64,000 nt of DNA from Chryseobacterium phocaeense (GTDB lineage: Bacteria; Bacteroidota; Bacteroidia; Flavobacteriales; Weeksellaceae). The stretch lies in assembly GCF_900169075.1 (NCBI RefSeq), contig NZ_LT827015.1:1240001-1304000 (forward strand), given 5' to 3'. The notes beneath the pieces were generated by a model. It was not told the origin of the DNA. It searched no databases and worked only from the letters and a program-made list of their open reading frames with translations. Positions 7,929 to 16,137 of the stretch are shown piece by piece. A program made the translations under genes and the position numbers. Numbering within the stretch: the first letter of the stretch is position 1; each line of letters opens with the position of its first letter.

Positions 7929-8077
7929 AAACATGAGAATCGTAATAGAATTAACAATTACTGTGCCAAAGTTTTTTCGCCATTTCTTAATAAAAGTTAT
8001 TTTTATGTTAAAAAAAATTTAAAATAAAAATCAAAGATATTTTTTGTAATTTTGCGCCATTAAAAAAATATACATTT

Positions 8078-8494
8078 ATGTCTAACATTACATTCACTAT
8101 GATTAAGCCTGATGCAGTTGCAGACGGACATATCGGTGCTATATTAGGAAAGATCGCAGAAGGAGGTTTTAAAATCAAAGCTTTAAAATTAACTCAACTT
8201 ACGGTAGCTGATGCTAAAAAATTCTATGAAGTACACGCTGAAAGACCATTTTACGGTGAGCTGGTAGACTTCATGAGTTCAGGTCCTATTGTTGCTGCTG
8301 TTTTGGAAAAAGATAATGCGGTAGAAGACTTCAGAACATTGATCGGTGCTACAAACCCTGCAGAAGCAGCAGAAGGTACCATCAGAAAGATGTTTGCAAG
8401 AAGTATTGGTGAAAATGCTGTTCACGGTTCGGATTCCAACGAGAATGCGCTTATCGAAGCTCAGTTCCATTTTTCAGGAAGAGAGATTTTCTAA
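8078..8494 (+). CDS. ndk: Nucleoside diphosphate kinase
   Basis: A 138-residue enzyme that transfers the gamma phosphate from ATP to other nucleoside diphosphates. The N-terminal FTMIKPDAV motif and the active-site histidine in NAVHGSDS (His116) are both present, and the length is typical. A TAATTTTG at 8047-8054 could be the -7 element, although no TTG is found at a normal distance. A strong terminator follows at 8519. It is a single-gene unit between rsgA and the convergent fucosidase gene. Confidence 0.96.
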   Translation: MSNITFTMIKPDAVADGHIGAILGKIAEGGFKIKALKLTQLTVADAKKFYEVHAERPFYGELVDFMSSGPIVAAVLEKDNAVEDFRTLIGATNPAEAAEGTIRKMFARSIGENAVHGSDSNENALIEAQFHFSGREIF

Positions 8495-8518
8495 GAAAAA
8501 CTACCTTGAAATATAAAA

Positions 8519-8544
8519 GCCAGAGATTTTTCTCTGGTTTTTTT
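8519..8544 (+). terminator. Terminator of ndk
   Basis: CCAGAGA-TTTT-TCTCTGG (8520-8537) followed by seven T residues. This is a canonical intrinsic terminator 24 bp after the ndk stop codon, in the gap between ndk and the convergent fucosidase gene. Confidence 0.85.
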
Positions 8545-8571
8545 GTGCCATATTGTCTGATCATGTGGTGT

Positions 8572-10416
8572 TTATAGATTGTTTTCCACAGCGTTCACCT
8601 TTTCTCTGTGCAGTTCGAGAGGCTTGTCCAGCAATACAGCAATTACTGTCATGTTTTTGTCAAGTCTGTCTTTCGGAAGGTCAATATATATAATCCCGGG
8701 TGTATCGCTCCAGTATAGTTTGCTGTATATACTGTGACTAATGATAGATCCGTCACCCACCACCCTGGTTCTCGCAATATTATTTTTTATTCCTTTTAAA
8801 GCTACCGGGCCGGTTGGTGTGCCTTCTACAAAAAGATAAAGCGTCTGTCTGTCTTTGGAAAGAGCACTCATTCCGGAATAATGTCCTTCAGGAAGACCTT
8901 TGCCTGTGTCATAAAGTGCTTCAGCATGCCGGCTGATCCATTGAAGGGTTTCCGGATTTGTTTTTGCCGTCTTAGGAATCTTCATGGCCTGTCCGTCGCC
9001 TGTAATTCCTGATCGATCCAGCAGGTTGTTTCCATTGTGAAGCGCATCTGCAAGGTCATAAGCTGCTGTTTTTGAATTCTTATTTTCCAGAATGTTATTG
9101 AGGGAGGACGAATTGTGCTTAAAATTGGCCACGAAAACAGGAGAGTCTTTGAAAACCAATTCTACTGTGGTCACATCCTGGTCGAATTTAATACCTGACA
9201 GGTCTATCGTCATTGTGGTTTCATGGTCAAAAGAAAAATTTACCCCGACATTTTCATCACCTATAATTTTCACAGCATCAGGCCGGGTCAGGAGACCATG
9301 GACCTTAACGAAATCTTTAGCTTCTTCAATGTAAAGGAAGACCGATTTCTTTGTTTCTGAAACAGCTGACTTTCCTTTATAATTTTCAAAGGGAATGCCA
9401 TGGCTGGTTCCATAAATAGCCCTTTTGTTTTTTGAGGTCCACCTTCCAAGGTTTTTTAACATTTCAACCTGCCTTTCATCAATAGTTCCATCAGATTTAG
9501 GCGCGATACCGAGAAGCAGATTTCCTCCCATACTGATGATATCTGCCAGCGTTCTGATAATCATATTCGGAGTCTTATAATGGTGGTCGTAAGGCTGATA
9601 TCCCCATGAATCATTCATCGTATAGCAAAGTTCCCAATACCGGCTCTGCGGCCTTACTACAGGTATTCCCTGTTCGGGAGTCTCATAATCGCCGTGATGG
9701 TTAAGCCTTGAATTGATAATAATATCAGGATTATTTTTTTTAAGGAGGCTTAAAGTCTGAGGAGCCTGCCACTCTTCAGAAGTGTGTTCCCAGTCACCAT
9801 CGAACCATAAGAGATCAGGCTGATACTGAGAAGAAAGCTCTGCTAATTGGGTCTGATAATATTGAACGAACCGGTTCCAGCGTTCCGGATCATTTTTTAT
9901 GTCATACCGCTTTTTTGTACGGGTATTGATATCGTAATACGGGTGACTCCAGTCAGGAAGGGAAAAGTATAGCCCTGTTTTCAGCCCTGTTTTTTTAAGG
10001 CTAGTAACAAAAGGTGTAAGCACATCTTTTTTAGCGGAGGAATGCTGTGGAATGGTGACAGCCTTTTCAGCTTTTGAATTCCATAACGAAACTCCGTCGT
10101 GATGCTTGGCGGTTATGACGGTGTATTGAGCACCGGATTCCTTAATTAATTGAGTCCATTGGTCCGGTTGGTATGCTGAAGCGTAAAAACCGTTCAGCTG
10201 CTTCATATAATTTTCATGGTTGATATAATTGTTAAAGAAAGCCCAGGACTCGGAAATACCATCCACGGAGTAAATTCCCCAGTGAATAAAGATTCCCAGC
10301 TTAGCATTTTTAAACCATTCCATTTTTTTGGGTTCTTCCGGTTTTATTTGTGCATGAATATGGGATGCAGACAGTATTAATCCTAAGAAAACGGCTTTGT
10401 TTAACCTGTTTTTCAT
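8572..10416 (-). CDS. Secreted alpha-L-fucosidase, GH29
   Basis: A 614-residue enzyme predicted to remove alpha-linked L-fucose from glycans. A Sec signal peptide (about residues 1-22, ending SHIHAQ) places it in the periplasm or outside. The catalytic domain starts at MEWFKNAKLGIFIHWG; the HHDGVSLW motif is near 105-112 and the nucleophile aspartate is Asp206 in LLWFDGDWEH. The C-terminal 270 residues resemble the beta-sandwich modules often appended to GH29. It stands alone, convergent with ndk and divergent from the RiPP precursor gene, with no SusC/SusD beside it. Specificity (fucose linkage) cannot be told from sequence alone. Confidence 0.9.
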   Translation of the reverse strand: MKNRLNKAVFLGLILSASHIHAQIKPEEPKKMEWFKNAKLGIFIHWGIYSVDGISESWAFFNNYINHENYMKQLNGFYASAYQPDQWTQLIKESGAQYTVITAKHHDGVSLWNSKAEKAVTIPQHSSAKKDVLTPFVTSLKKTGLKTGLYFSLPDWSHPYYDINTRTKKRYDIKNDPERWNRFVQYYQTQLAELSSQYQPDLLWFDGDWEHTSEEWQAPQTLSLLKKNNPDIIINSRLNHHGDYETPEQGIPVVRPQSRYWELCYTMNDSWGYQPYDHHYKTPNMIIRTLADIISMGGNLLLGIAPKSDGTIDERQVEMLKNLGRWTSKNKRAIYGTSHGIPFENYKGKSAVSETKKSVFLYIEEAKDFVKVHGLLTRPDAVKIIGDENVGVNFSFDHETTMTIDLSGIKFDQDVTTVELVFKDSPVFVANFKHNSSSLNNILENKNSKTAAYDLADALHNGNNLLDRSGITGDGQAMKIPKTAKTNPETLQWISRHAEALYDTGKGLPEGHYSGMSALSKDRQTLYLFVEGTPTGPVALKGIKNNIARTRVVGDGSIISHSIYSKLYWSDTPGIIYIDLPKDRLDKNMTVIAVLLDKPLELHREKVNAVENNL

Positions 10417-10594
10417 TGTTTAATTTATTTTGATGTTAAATATAAATAAACAAGAGCTAATTTTTTTGAATTCTATGTTGAATCTTATAGTTATTGTTAA
10501 AAATATTAATAATAACTTTTGTATTTTAAAATGTTTTATATGGAAATATTGTATTTTTAGCAGGATCATAAATGGAATACTTCTTGTAAGTTCC

Positions 10595-10822
10595 ATGAAA
10601 AGAAATGTTATGAAAATTCCAGCATTAGTAATGGCCAGCCTGCTGGCGGTAAGCGTATCGGCGCAGACCACAAAACCTGTAAAAAAAGTGAAAAAGCCGG
10701 TTAAGAAAGTAAAAAAGGCAGAGCCTGTAAAGACAAAAGAAACTGCCCAGACTAAATTTGTTCCTAAAAAAGATACCATTCTCGGCCATGGGGGAGGCTG
10801 TCCTGCCTGTGGAATGGGATAA
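10595..10822 (+). CDS. Putative MNIO-modified RiPP precursor with C-terminal CPACGMG
   Basis: A 75-residue small protein with three parts: a hydrophobic signal-like N-terminus ending SVSAQ (about 24), a Lys/Pro/Val-rich middle made of KPVKKVKK-type repeats, and the C-terminal tail GHGGGCPACGMG with its only two cysteines (Cys69, Cys72). It lies 3 bp upstream of a DUF692/MNIO enzyme gene, the arrangement of known MNIO RiPP precursors including the Chryseobacterium chr cluster, where two cysteines of the precursor are remodelled. An alternative start is Met6 at 10610. An in-frame ATG at 10430 was not used because it would add an AT-rich, promoter-like stretch. The modified product and function (possibly copper-related) are inference. 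Confidence 0.75.
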   Translation: MKRNVMKIPALVMASLLAVSVSAQTTKPVKKVKKPVKKVKKAEPVKTKETAQTKFVPKKDTILGHGGGCPACGMG

Positions 10823-10825
10823 AAT

Positions 10826-11923
10826 ATGAAAAAGCCATTGTTAGGACTTTCTATGATGCCGGAACCGGATTTCGTTTCCGCCATCCTTCCCATCCTTCAG
10901 GATCATTCCGTAGATGTACTGGAATGGTCTTTTGATACGCTCTATGATTTGGAAGAATCTGAATGGCTTTCCGGGCTTCTGGATTTCTATGCGGAGAACA
11001 ACAGGCTTCTGGGGCATGGTGTTTATTACTCTCTTTTTGATGCCAGGTGGACAGAAAGGCAGGAAATCTGGCTTGAAAAATTAAAAAAAGAGGTTCAGCA
11101 CAGAAACTACAACCATATTACGGAACATTTCGGTTTCATGAATACCGAAAATTTTCATCAGGGTGTTCCTTTGCCCGTTCCGCTTCACCCCAAAACCCTG
11201 CAGATAGGAAAAGACAGGCTCCTGAGGCTTCAGGACGCTGTAGAAATCCCGGTTGGCATAGAGAATCTTGCCTTCTCATTCTCTGTGAATGATGTAAAAG
11301 AGCAGGGAGAATTCCTTGACAAGCTTATAGAAGATATTGACGGATTTCTTATTCTTGATCTTCATAATATCTACTGCCAGTCCTGTAATTTTGAAACAGA
11401 TATGTTAGAAATAATCAGGATGTATCCTTTGGAAAAAGTGAAGGAAATTCATCTGTCCGGAGGAAGCTGGCAGGAAAGTGCATATGGAAAAAAGCCTGTA
11501 AGAAGGGATACCCATGATGAGCGTATTCCGGAGGACATATTAAACATATTGCCGGAAGTTTTATCCTTGTGCCCAAATCTTGACTATATCATTATTGAAA
11601 GGCTGGGCCATACTTTGAAAACAGAAGCTGAACAAAGGATTTTCTTCGATGATTTTGAAAGAGTAAAAAAAATTATCAGTAAAGCCGGCTATCCTTCAGG
11701 TCAAAATAAGATATGGCGTAAAAAGAAAATAAGAGAGCATTCGGAACCTGTTGAAGATCATCTCTTGTATGATGAACAGACGAAGCTTACCCAACTGCTT
11801 TTTAACGGGACTGACACCCATTCTATAAAAGATCAGGATTTTTATTATTTCAAACCTGAAAATTGGGATGAAGAAATGATCATTACTGCCCAGAAGATCA
11901 TCAAAAAATGGAATCCCTACTAG
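10826..11923 (+). CDS. Multinuclear non-heme iron oxidase (MNIO, DUF692), ChrH-like RiPP maturase
   Basis: A 365-residue TIM-barrel enzyme of the DUF692/MNIO family, which modifies cysteines in precursor peptides using two or three iron ions. Conserved metal-site motifs are in order: LEWSFD, LGHGVYYS (His64), ITEHFGFM (Glu100, His101), GIENLAF (Glu146), LDLHNIYCQSCN (Asp178, Asn181), EIHLSGG (His209), RRDTHDERIPED (Asp228, His230) and IIIERLG (Glu258). The barrel ends near residue 290; the last 75 residues are an extra, charged region that could serve peptide recognition, since no separate partner gene lies between it and the precursor. The precursor gene ends 3 bp upstream, so they are co-expressed. 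Confidence 0.85.
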   Translation: MKKPLLGLSMMPEPDFVSAILPILQDHSVDVLEWSFDTLYDLEESEWLSGLLDFYAENNRLLGHGVYYSLFDARWTERQEIWLEKLKKEVQHRNYNHITEHFGFMNTENFHQGVPLPVPLHPKTLQIGKDRLLRLQDAVEIPVGIENLAFSFSVNDVKEQGEFLDKLIEDIDGFLILDLHNIYCQSCNFETDMLEIIRMYPLEKVKEIHLSGGSWQESAYGKKPVRRDTHDERIPEDILNILPEVLSLCPNLDYIIIERLGHTLKTEAEQRIFFDDFERVKKIISKAGYPSGQNKIWRKKKIREHSEPVEDHLLYDEQTKLTQLLFNGTDTHSIKDQDFYYFKPENWDEEMIITAQKIIKKWNPY

Positions 11924-11955
11924 GTTTTCTTGCGATATATCACAAATCAAAATAT

Positions 11956-12453
11956 ATGAAAATGACAACGGTACTTTTACTTATTACGGCCGTGCTTACG
12001 GCTTTGATCGCCGGGCTTTTTTATGCCTATTCATGCTCTGTCGTCCTGGGACTGGGTAAACTTTCAGATACGGAATATTTAAAATCCATGCAGAGCATTA
12101 ACCGGGAAATTCTCAATCCAGTTTTTTTTCTGAGTTTTATGGGAACAGCCGTATTACTGCCGGTAACGACTTTCCTATTCAGAGGAGAGCAGCCTGCATT
12201 TCTTTTTCTCCTGCTAGCATCACTGGCTTATCTGATCGGAGTTTTTGGGGTTACAATGGCTGGAAATGTTCCTCTAAACAATATGCTTGATCAATTTGAT
12301 ATCAGTGGGGCGACTGCGGAAGCAGTTAAGCAGATGCGCGACCGTTTTGAGAGCCGCTGGAATCTTCTGAATAACGTCAGAACCGTATTTTCCGTGATCA
12401 GTATTGCTCTGGTGACCTGTGCATGTATCTGGAACAGGTATCAGCCGGAATAG
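11956..12453 (+). CDS. DUF1772-like four-helix membrane protein
   Basis: A 165-residue integral membrane protein with about four transmembrane segments and the layout of the DUF1772 (anthrone-oxygenase-like) family. The segment AGNVPLNNMLDQFD followed by ESRWNLLNNVRTVFSV is typical of the family. The ATG at 11956 is preferred to an upstream ATG at 11908 that would overlap the maturase gene. It begins 32 bp after the maturase gene on the same strand, so it may belong to the RiPP unit. A role in export or in handling the modified peptide is possible but is not shown by the sequence. Confidence 0.7.
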   Translation: MKMTTVLLLITAVLTALIAGLFYAYSCSVVLGLGKLSDTEYLKSMQSINREILNPVFFLSFMGTAVLLPVTTFLFRGEQPAFLFLLLASLAYLIGVFGVTMAGNVPLNNMLDQFDISGATAEAVKQMRDRFESRWNLLNNVRTVFSVISIALVTCACIWNRYQPE

Positions 12454-12583
12454 TTTTACGGAATACGTATAAATACCTAATGCTTAAATTCAGTATTTCT
12501 ACGGATGCATTATATATGATTTTATTTGGAATTTTACATCAGTAATAGCACAGGGAATCTTAAGCATTAAAGTCTTACGACAC

Positions 12584-12611
12584 AAAAACTAATAACCACA
12601 AAGCTCAAATT
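12584..12611 (+). repeat. AAAAACTAATAACCA element, copy 2
   Basis: AAAAACTAATAACCA plus CAAAGCTCAAATT. It matches copy 1 at 7900-7928 at all 15 bases of the first part and most of the second. Here the hairpin follows the motif, whereas in copy 1 the hairpin precedes it. Confidence 0.5.
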
Positions 12612-12618
12612 CCGCAAG

Positions 12619-12654
12619 AAAAGGCAGTCTCCCAAGGGCTGTCTTTGTTTTTTT
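12619..12654 (+). terminator. Terminator after the MNIO locus
   Basis: AAAGGCAGTC pairs with GGCTGTCTTT, with two G-U pairs, around a short loop, and is followed by GTTTTTTT. It lies 165 bp past the DUF1772-like stop codon. The same AAGACTG/CAGTCTT-type stem is seen in terminators at 45374 and 47761. Confidence 0.6.
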
Positions 12655-12767
12655 GAGGAAGTTTCCAAAAATAGTGCAATAGCTCACTGCAAAAGAGTGT
12701 TTTTCCTGATGTTTCATTGGCCGGATAGTTCAATCTTTGTCCTATCAAATTATTAAAATTAAAACCA

Positions 12768-13397
12768 ATGAGAAATTTAGAAGTTTTTAGAGTCCTAAGA
12801 TCATTATCTTTTAAAAGCCTGTGTGTATTACTTATTCTGAACTCAATATTTCTGGCAACAAGCTGCAGTAAAGATGATGACGAGTCTATTCCGGAGCCTA
12901 TCATGTATGCAGAAGAAAATCCATTAACTAAGTATCATGAAAGTACCGGATTTACCACGGTAAGCAATTTTATCAATGCCGGAAACTATGAATTCGGTCT
13001 TGTATTTTCCCCGAATGTAAAAGGAAAGATCAATGCCATTACTGTGAAGCTGCCGGATGCCAACCCTAATTTGAAAGTTACAATCTGGGATTATACAGCA
13101 AAAACGGTATTGAGAACGGAAATAGTCAATATAGCTGCATCCAATACTTTACTGACGAAAGCAATTGAAGCGTTCCCCCTGGAAAAAGATAAGAAATATA
13201 TGATTACCATGAATTCAAATGACTGGTACAAAAAGAATAAACCCGACAACAGCAATGCAACCTATCCGATCACTGCAGGAAATATTAAATTTTTGGAATA
13301 CCGGTGGGTTGGAGCTTCTTCCCAAACTTTTCCAACGAATGTTTCTCTGGATTATAACGGGGGTGACCTGAGCTTTAATTTTCAGCAAACAGACTAA
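12768..13397 (+). CDS. Lipoprotein of unknown function, DUF4082-like
   Basis: A 209-residue predicted lipoprotein. The signal peptide ends with the lipobox LATSC (cysteine near residue 33), followed by SKDDDES, an acidic patch that in Bacteroidota sends lipoproteins to the cell surface. The rest looks like a small beta-sandwich: FGLVFSPNVKGKINAITVKLPD, KVTIWDYTAKTVLRTE and the PLEKDKKYMITMN segment recall DUF4082. It is a single-gene unit, ended by a bidirectional terminator shared with rpe. No catalytic motif is visible and the function is not known. Confidence 0.7.
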   Translation: MRNLEVFRVLRSLSFKSLCVLLILNSIFLATSCSKDDDESIPEPIMYAEENPLTKYHESTGFTTVSNFINAGNYEFGLVFSPNVKGKINAITVKLPDANPNLKVTIWDYTAKTVLRTEIVNIAASNTLLTKAIEAFPLEKDKKYMITMNSNDWYKKNKPDNSNATYPITAGNIKFLEYRWVGASSQTFPTNVSLDYNGGDLSFNFQQTD

Positions 13398-13418
13398 TAA
13401 CCATATTTTTTTCAACAG

Positions 13419-13445
13419 AAAAGGCAGCCGGATAAGCTGCCTTTT
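13419..13445. terminator. Bidirectional terminator
   Basis: AAAAGGCAGC-CGGATAA-GCTGCCTTTT, a 10-bp stem with A residues on the left and T residues on the right. It lies between the convergent lipoprotein gene and rpe and can serve both. Confidence 0.85.
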
Positions 13446-13468
13446 CGTATGAGTGTATTTAAAAATCT

Positions 13469-14119
13469 TTAGATCTTAAGAAGCTCGATGGTTCTTTCCG
13501 GATTTTCAGCAGAGAAAACTGCATTTCCGGCTACAAGAACGTCTGCTCCGGCTTCGAAAAGTTTGGAGGCATTATCAAGGTTCACCCCGCCGTCAATTTC
13601 GATAAGTGCCGTTGAGCTATTGCTCAGAATAAGGTCTTTGGTTTCTGCAATCTTTTTGTAGGTGTTCTCAATGAATTTCTGTCCCCCGAATCCAGGGTTT
13701 ACGCTCATTAAAAGAACAAGATCTACATCAGCAATAATATCTTCAAGCATTAATACCGGAGTGGAAGGGTTTAGTACAACCCCTGCTTTTGCACCCCTGC
13801 TCTGAATATGATGAATGGTTCTGTGAAGGTGTGTACATGCCTCATAATGCACAGAAATCAGATCTGCACCATGATTGATGAATTCGTCCACATACAGATC
13901 CGGTTCTACAATCATCAAATGTACGTCAACAAATTTTTTGGCATGCTGCTGAACAGTCTTCATCACAGGAAAACCAAATGAAATGTTGGGTACAAACCTC
14001 CCGTCCATCACATCAATGTGGAACCAGTCTGCCTGGGAGTTGTTCAGCATTTCAATGTCTCTTTGCAGGTTCCCGAAGTCTGCGGATAAAAGGGATGGAG
14101 CAATAAGCTTCGTTTTCAT
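13469..14119 (-). CDS. rpe: Ribulose-phosphate 3-epimerase
   Basis: A 216-residue TIM-barrel enzyme of the pentose phosphate pathway that interconverts ribulose 5-phosphate and xylulose 5-phosphate. Motifs are APSLLSADFGNL, HIDVMDGRFVPNISFG, VDVHLMI, LMSVNPGFGGQKF and IEIDGGVN, which supply the metal ligands and the two catalytic aspartates. The length is typical. It ends at the shared terminator at 13419 and is followed upstream by a gap of 150 bp before the M42 peptidase gene. Confidence 0.96.
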   Translation of the reverse strand: MKTKLIAPSLLSADFGNLQRDIEMLNNSQADWFHIDVMDGRFVPNISFGFPVMKTVQQHAKKFVDVHLMIVEPDLYVDEFINHGADLISVHYEACTHLHRTIHHIQSRGAKAGVVLNPSTPVLMLEDIIADVDLVLLMSVNPGFGGQKFIENTYKKIAETKDLILSNSSTALIEIDGGVNLDNASKLFEAGADVLVAGNAVFSAENPERTIELLKI

Positions 14120-14150
14120 TTTTACTTTTTATACTTTCTTTAGATTTATT

Positions 14151-14178
14151 GAGATATCAGATGTGAGATATCAGATGT
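14151..14178. repeat. Exact 14-bp tandem duplication
   Basis: GAGATATCAGATGT occurs twice in direct succession, and a related ATCAGATGTCAGAC/GTCTGAC pair lies on both sides of the short rpe-M42 gap. It is probably a decayed intergenic repeat of this genome. Confidence 0.5.
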
Positions 14179-14271
14179 CAGACTTTTACAAAAAATGAAT
14201 AAACCAATTGCCTAAAACAATAAACATAATCATTTCAGTCTGATACCTGATGTCTTCTGTCTGACAATCTT

Positions 14272-15345
14272 TTAATGATACTTCAGTTTCATCTCCGGCT
14301 TAATCTTCAGAACTGTTTCGTAAATCAGTTTGATCACATTACCCACGTCTTCTTTAGATACCATTTCTACTGTAGTGTGCATATAGCGCAAAGGTAAGGA
14401 AATTAAAGCACTTGGTACCCCGCCGTTGGAGTGGGCAAAAGCATCGGTATCTGTTCCTGTGGCTCTGCTGGCAGCCGCTCTCTGGAAAGGAATTTTTTTG
14501 GATTTTGCCGTATCAATGATCAGCTCTCTTATCGTATGATGGATACTTGGTGCAAAGAAAACCACAGGTCCGTCACCACATTTCTGGTCGCCTTCTTTTT
14601 TCTTTTCGATCATAGGAGTGGTGGTATCGTGGGTAACATCTGTTACGATTGCGATATTAGGCTTGATGGTGTCTGCGATCATATCCGCACCGTAAAGACC
14701 CACTTCTTCCTGTACGGAATTGGTAATATACAACCCGAAAGGAATCGTTTTTTTGTTCTCCTTTAAAAGTCTGGCTACTTCAGCGATCATAAATCCTCCG
14801 ATCCTGTTGTCTAATGCCCTGCAGACAAAATACCGGTTATTCATTTCAAAGAATTCATCAGGATAAGTGATCATACATCCTACGTAGATTCCCATTTCCT
14901 CTACTTCTTTCTTGGAAACAGCACCGCAGTCGATGAAGATGTTTTCAATTTTCGGAGTAGGTTCATTCTGATTGGTTCTGGTATGGATAGCCGGCCATCC
15001 GAATACGCCTTTTACAATCCCGTTTTCACCGTGGATATGAACCACTTTTGAAGGAGCAATCGTCTGATCGGATCCTCCGTTTCTGATGACATAGATCAAT
15101 CCGTCATCAGTAATATAATTTACGTACCATGAAATTTCATCGGCATGGGCTTCAATCACTACTTTAAATTCGGCCTCGGGATTAATTATGCCATAGCATG
15201 TTCCATAATGATCCACTTCTATTTTGTCTACATAAGGTCTGATGTAATCCATCCAGATTTCCTGGCCTTTATGCTCGTAACCTGTTGGAGAAGAAGTGTT
15301 TAAATATTTTTCTAAAAATTTCAAAGATTTCTTTTCAAATTTCAT
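14272..15345 (-). CDS. M42-family aminopeptidase
   Basis: A 357-residue cytoplasmic dizinc peptidase of the M42 (glutamyl/deblocking aminopeptidase) family. Visible metal and catalytic motifs are VVIEAHADEISWYV (His and Asp), RALDNRIGG (Asp), NSVQEEVGLYGA (the Glu-Glu pair), VTDVTHDTT (Asp) and the late histidine in LPLRYMHTTVEM. The order and length suit the family, which usually forms dodecamers. It is transcribed away from the DUF4294 gene, which starts only about 50 bp upstream on the other strand. Confidence 0.92.
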   Translation of the reverse strand: MKFEKKSLKFLEKYLNTSSPTGYEHKGQEIWMDYIRPYVDKIEVDHYGTCYGIINPEAEFKVVIEAHADEISWYVNYITDDGLIYVIRNGGSDQTIAPSKVVHIHGENGIVKGVFGWPAIHTRTNQNEPTPKIENIFIDCGAVSKKEVEEMGIYVGCMITYPDEFFEMNNRYFVCRALDNRIGGFMIAEVARLLKENKKTIPFGLYITNSVQEEVGLYGADMIADTIKPNIAIVTDVTHDTTTPMIEKKKEGDQKCGDGPVVFFAPSIHHTIRELIIDTAKSKKIPFQRAAASRATGTDTDAFAHSNGGVPSALISLPLRYMHTTVEMVSKEDVGNVIKLIYETVLKIKPEMKLKYH

Positions 15346-15396
15346 AAAAGGGAATGATTTTTGCGTGTAATTTTTGTTGTTATAAGTGTAAAAATA

Positions 15397-16101
15397 ATGA
15401 ATTTTAGTAAGATTGTCTGCCTTTTCATCTTCTTTTTTGGAGTCAGTGTTTTTGGTCAGAAGGATTCTATTGTTGCAAAGCCCCTCAATCAGTATCCCCC
15501 TGAATCTTTAAAAACCGATGAGTTCGGAAATAAGTACTACTATGATGAACGTCAAAAGATAAAAGTCTATGAAATAAACGGCGAGCCTGTAGTAGTGCTG
15601 GATGAGCTGGTGCTGGTTAATAAACCGCGGTTCAATAATCAGCTGGACAAAAATTACTATTATTTCCTTAATAAAAAGCTGAACAGGGTTTATCCTCTTT
15701 TTGTCACTGCACTTCAGCAGTACAGAGATATCCAGGCTGACATGACTGATATGGACAGCAAAGCCAAAAGAAAATTTGTAAGAGAAAGACAGAATATGCT
15801 GGCCGATCAATATGAAAAGCAGCTAAGGGATCTTACCACCACTGAGGGACAGGTTTTTGCAAAGCTTATGAACAGGGCTACCGGAAAAAATGTGTATGAG
15901 ATCATAAAAGAAATGAGAGGCGGATGGAGTGCTTTCTGGTGGAATGTAAAAGGAAAAATGGCAGATATAGATCTGAAAGACCAATACAATCCCCACAAGA
16001 ACAGAACGGATGAGTTTATAGAATCTCTGCTGCAGTCCAACTGGAATTCCGGGTACCTGCAGCCGTATCCGGGAGCCGGTGATTTTAAAGCAAGAAAATA
16101 A
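15397..16101 (+). CDS. Secreted DUF4294-family protein
   Basis: A 234-residue protein with a signal peptide (MNFSKIVCLFIFFFGVSVFGQ) that matches the DUF4294 family, found mainly in Flavobacteriia. The conserved part runs from DEFGNKYYYDE to the end and includes YYYFLNKKLNRVYPLFVTALQ and MRGGWSAFWWNVKG. The ATG at 15397 is chosen over an in-frame TTG at 15361 because the extra residues would break the signal peptide. It lies divergent to the M42 gene. No function is known; the family has no recognisable catalytic motif. Confidence 0.8.
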   Translation: MNFSKIVCLFIFFFGVSVFGQKDSIVAKPLNQYPPESLKTDEFGNKYYYDERQKIKVYEINGEPVVVLDELVLVNKPRFNNQLDKNYYYFLNKKLNRVYPLFVTALQQYRDIQADMTDMDSKAKRKFVRERQNMLADQYEKQLRDLTTTEGQVFAKLMNRATGKNVYEIIKEMRGGWSAFWWNVKGKMADIDLKDQYNPHKNRTDEFIESLLQSNWNSGYLQPYPGAGDFKARK

Positions 16102-16106
16102 ATATA

Positions 16107-16137
16107 AAATTCCTGTAAGCAGTTACAGGAATTTTTC
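16107..16137. terminator. Bidirectional terminator overlapping the Nudix stop codon
   Basis: AAATTCCTGTAA-GCAG-TTACAGGAATTT is a 12-bp perfect stem, flanked by A and T residues. It serves both the DUF4294 gene and the convergent Nudix gene, whose TAA stop lies inside the right arm. Confidence 0.85.

Larger units (their letters stand above)
12454..12767. other. Intergenic region with repeat and terminator
   Basis: No gene is supported. It contains the second AAAAACTAATAACCA element (12584) and a terminator hairpin (12619). A stretch rich in ACGGA/TACGTA words lies at 12457-12510 and could hold a regulator site; nothing more definite can be said. Confidence 0.4.

Noticed and set aside
7914..8027. 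37-codon frame MKTQIKHENRNR as a gene
   Set aside because: A related copy at 12584 lacks the ATG, there is no clear family and the coding evidence is weak. It is noted only within the repeat entry.
13393..13404. Third copy of the ACTAATAACCA element
   Set aside because: It matches only 11-12 bases and includes the stop codon of the lipoprotein gene; chance similarity is likely.
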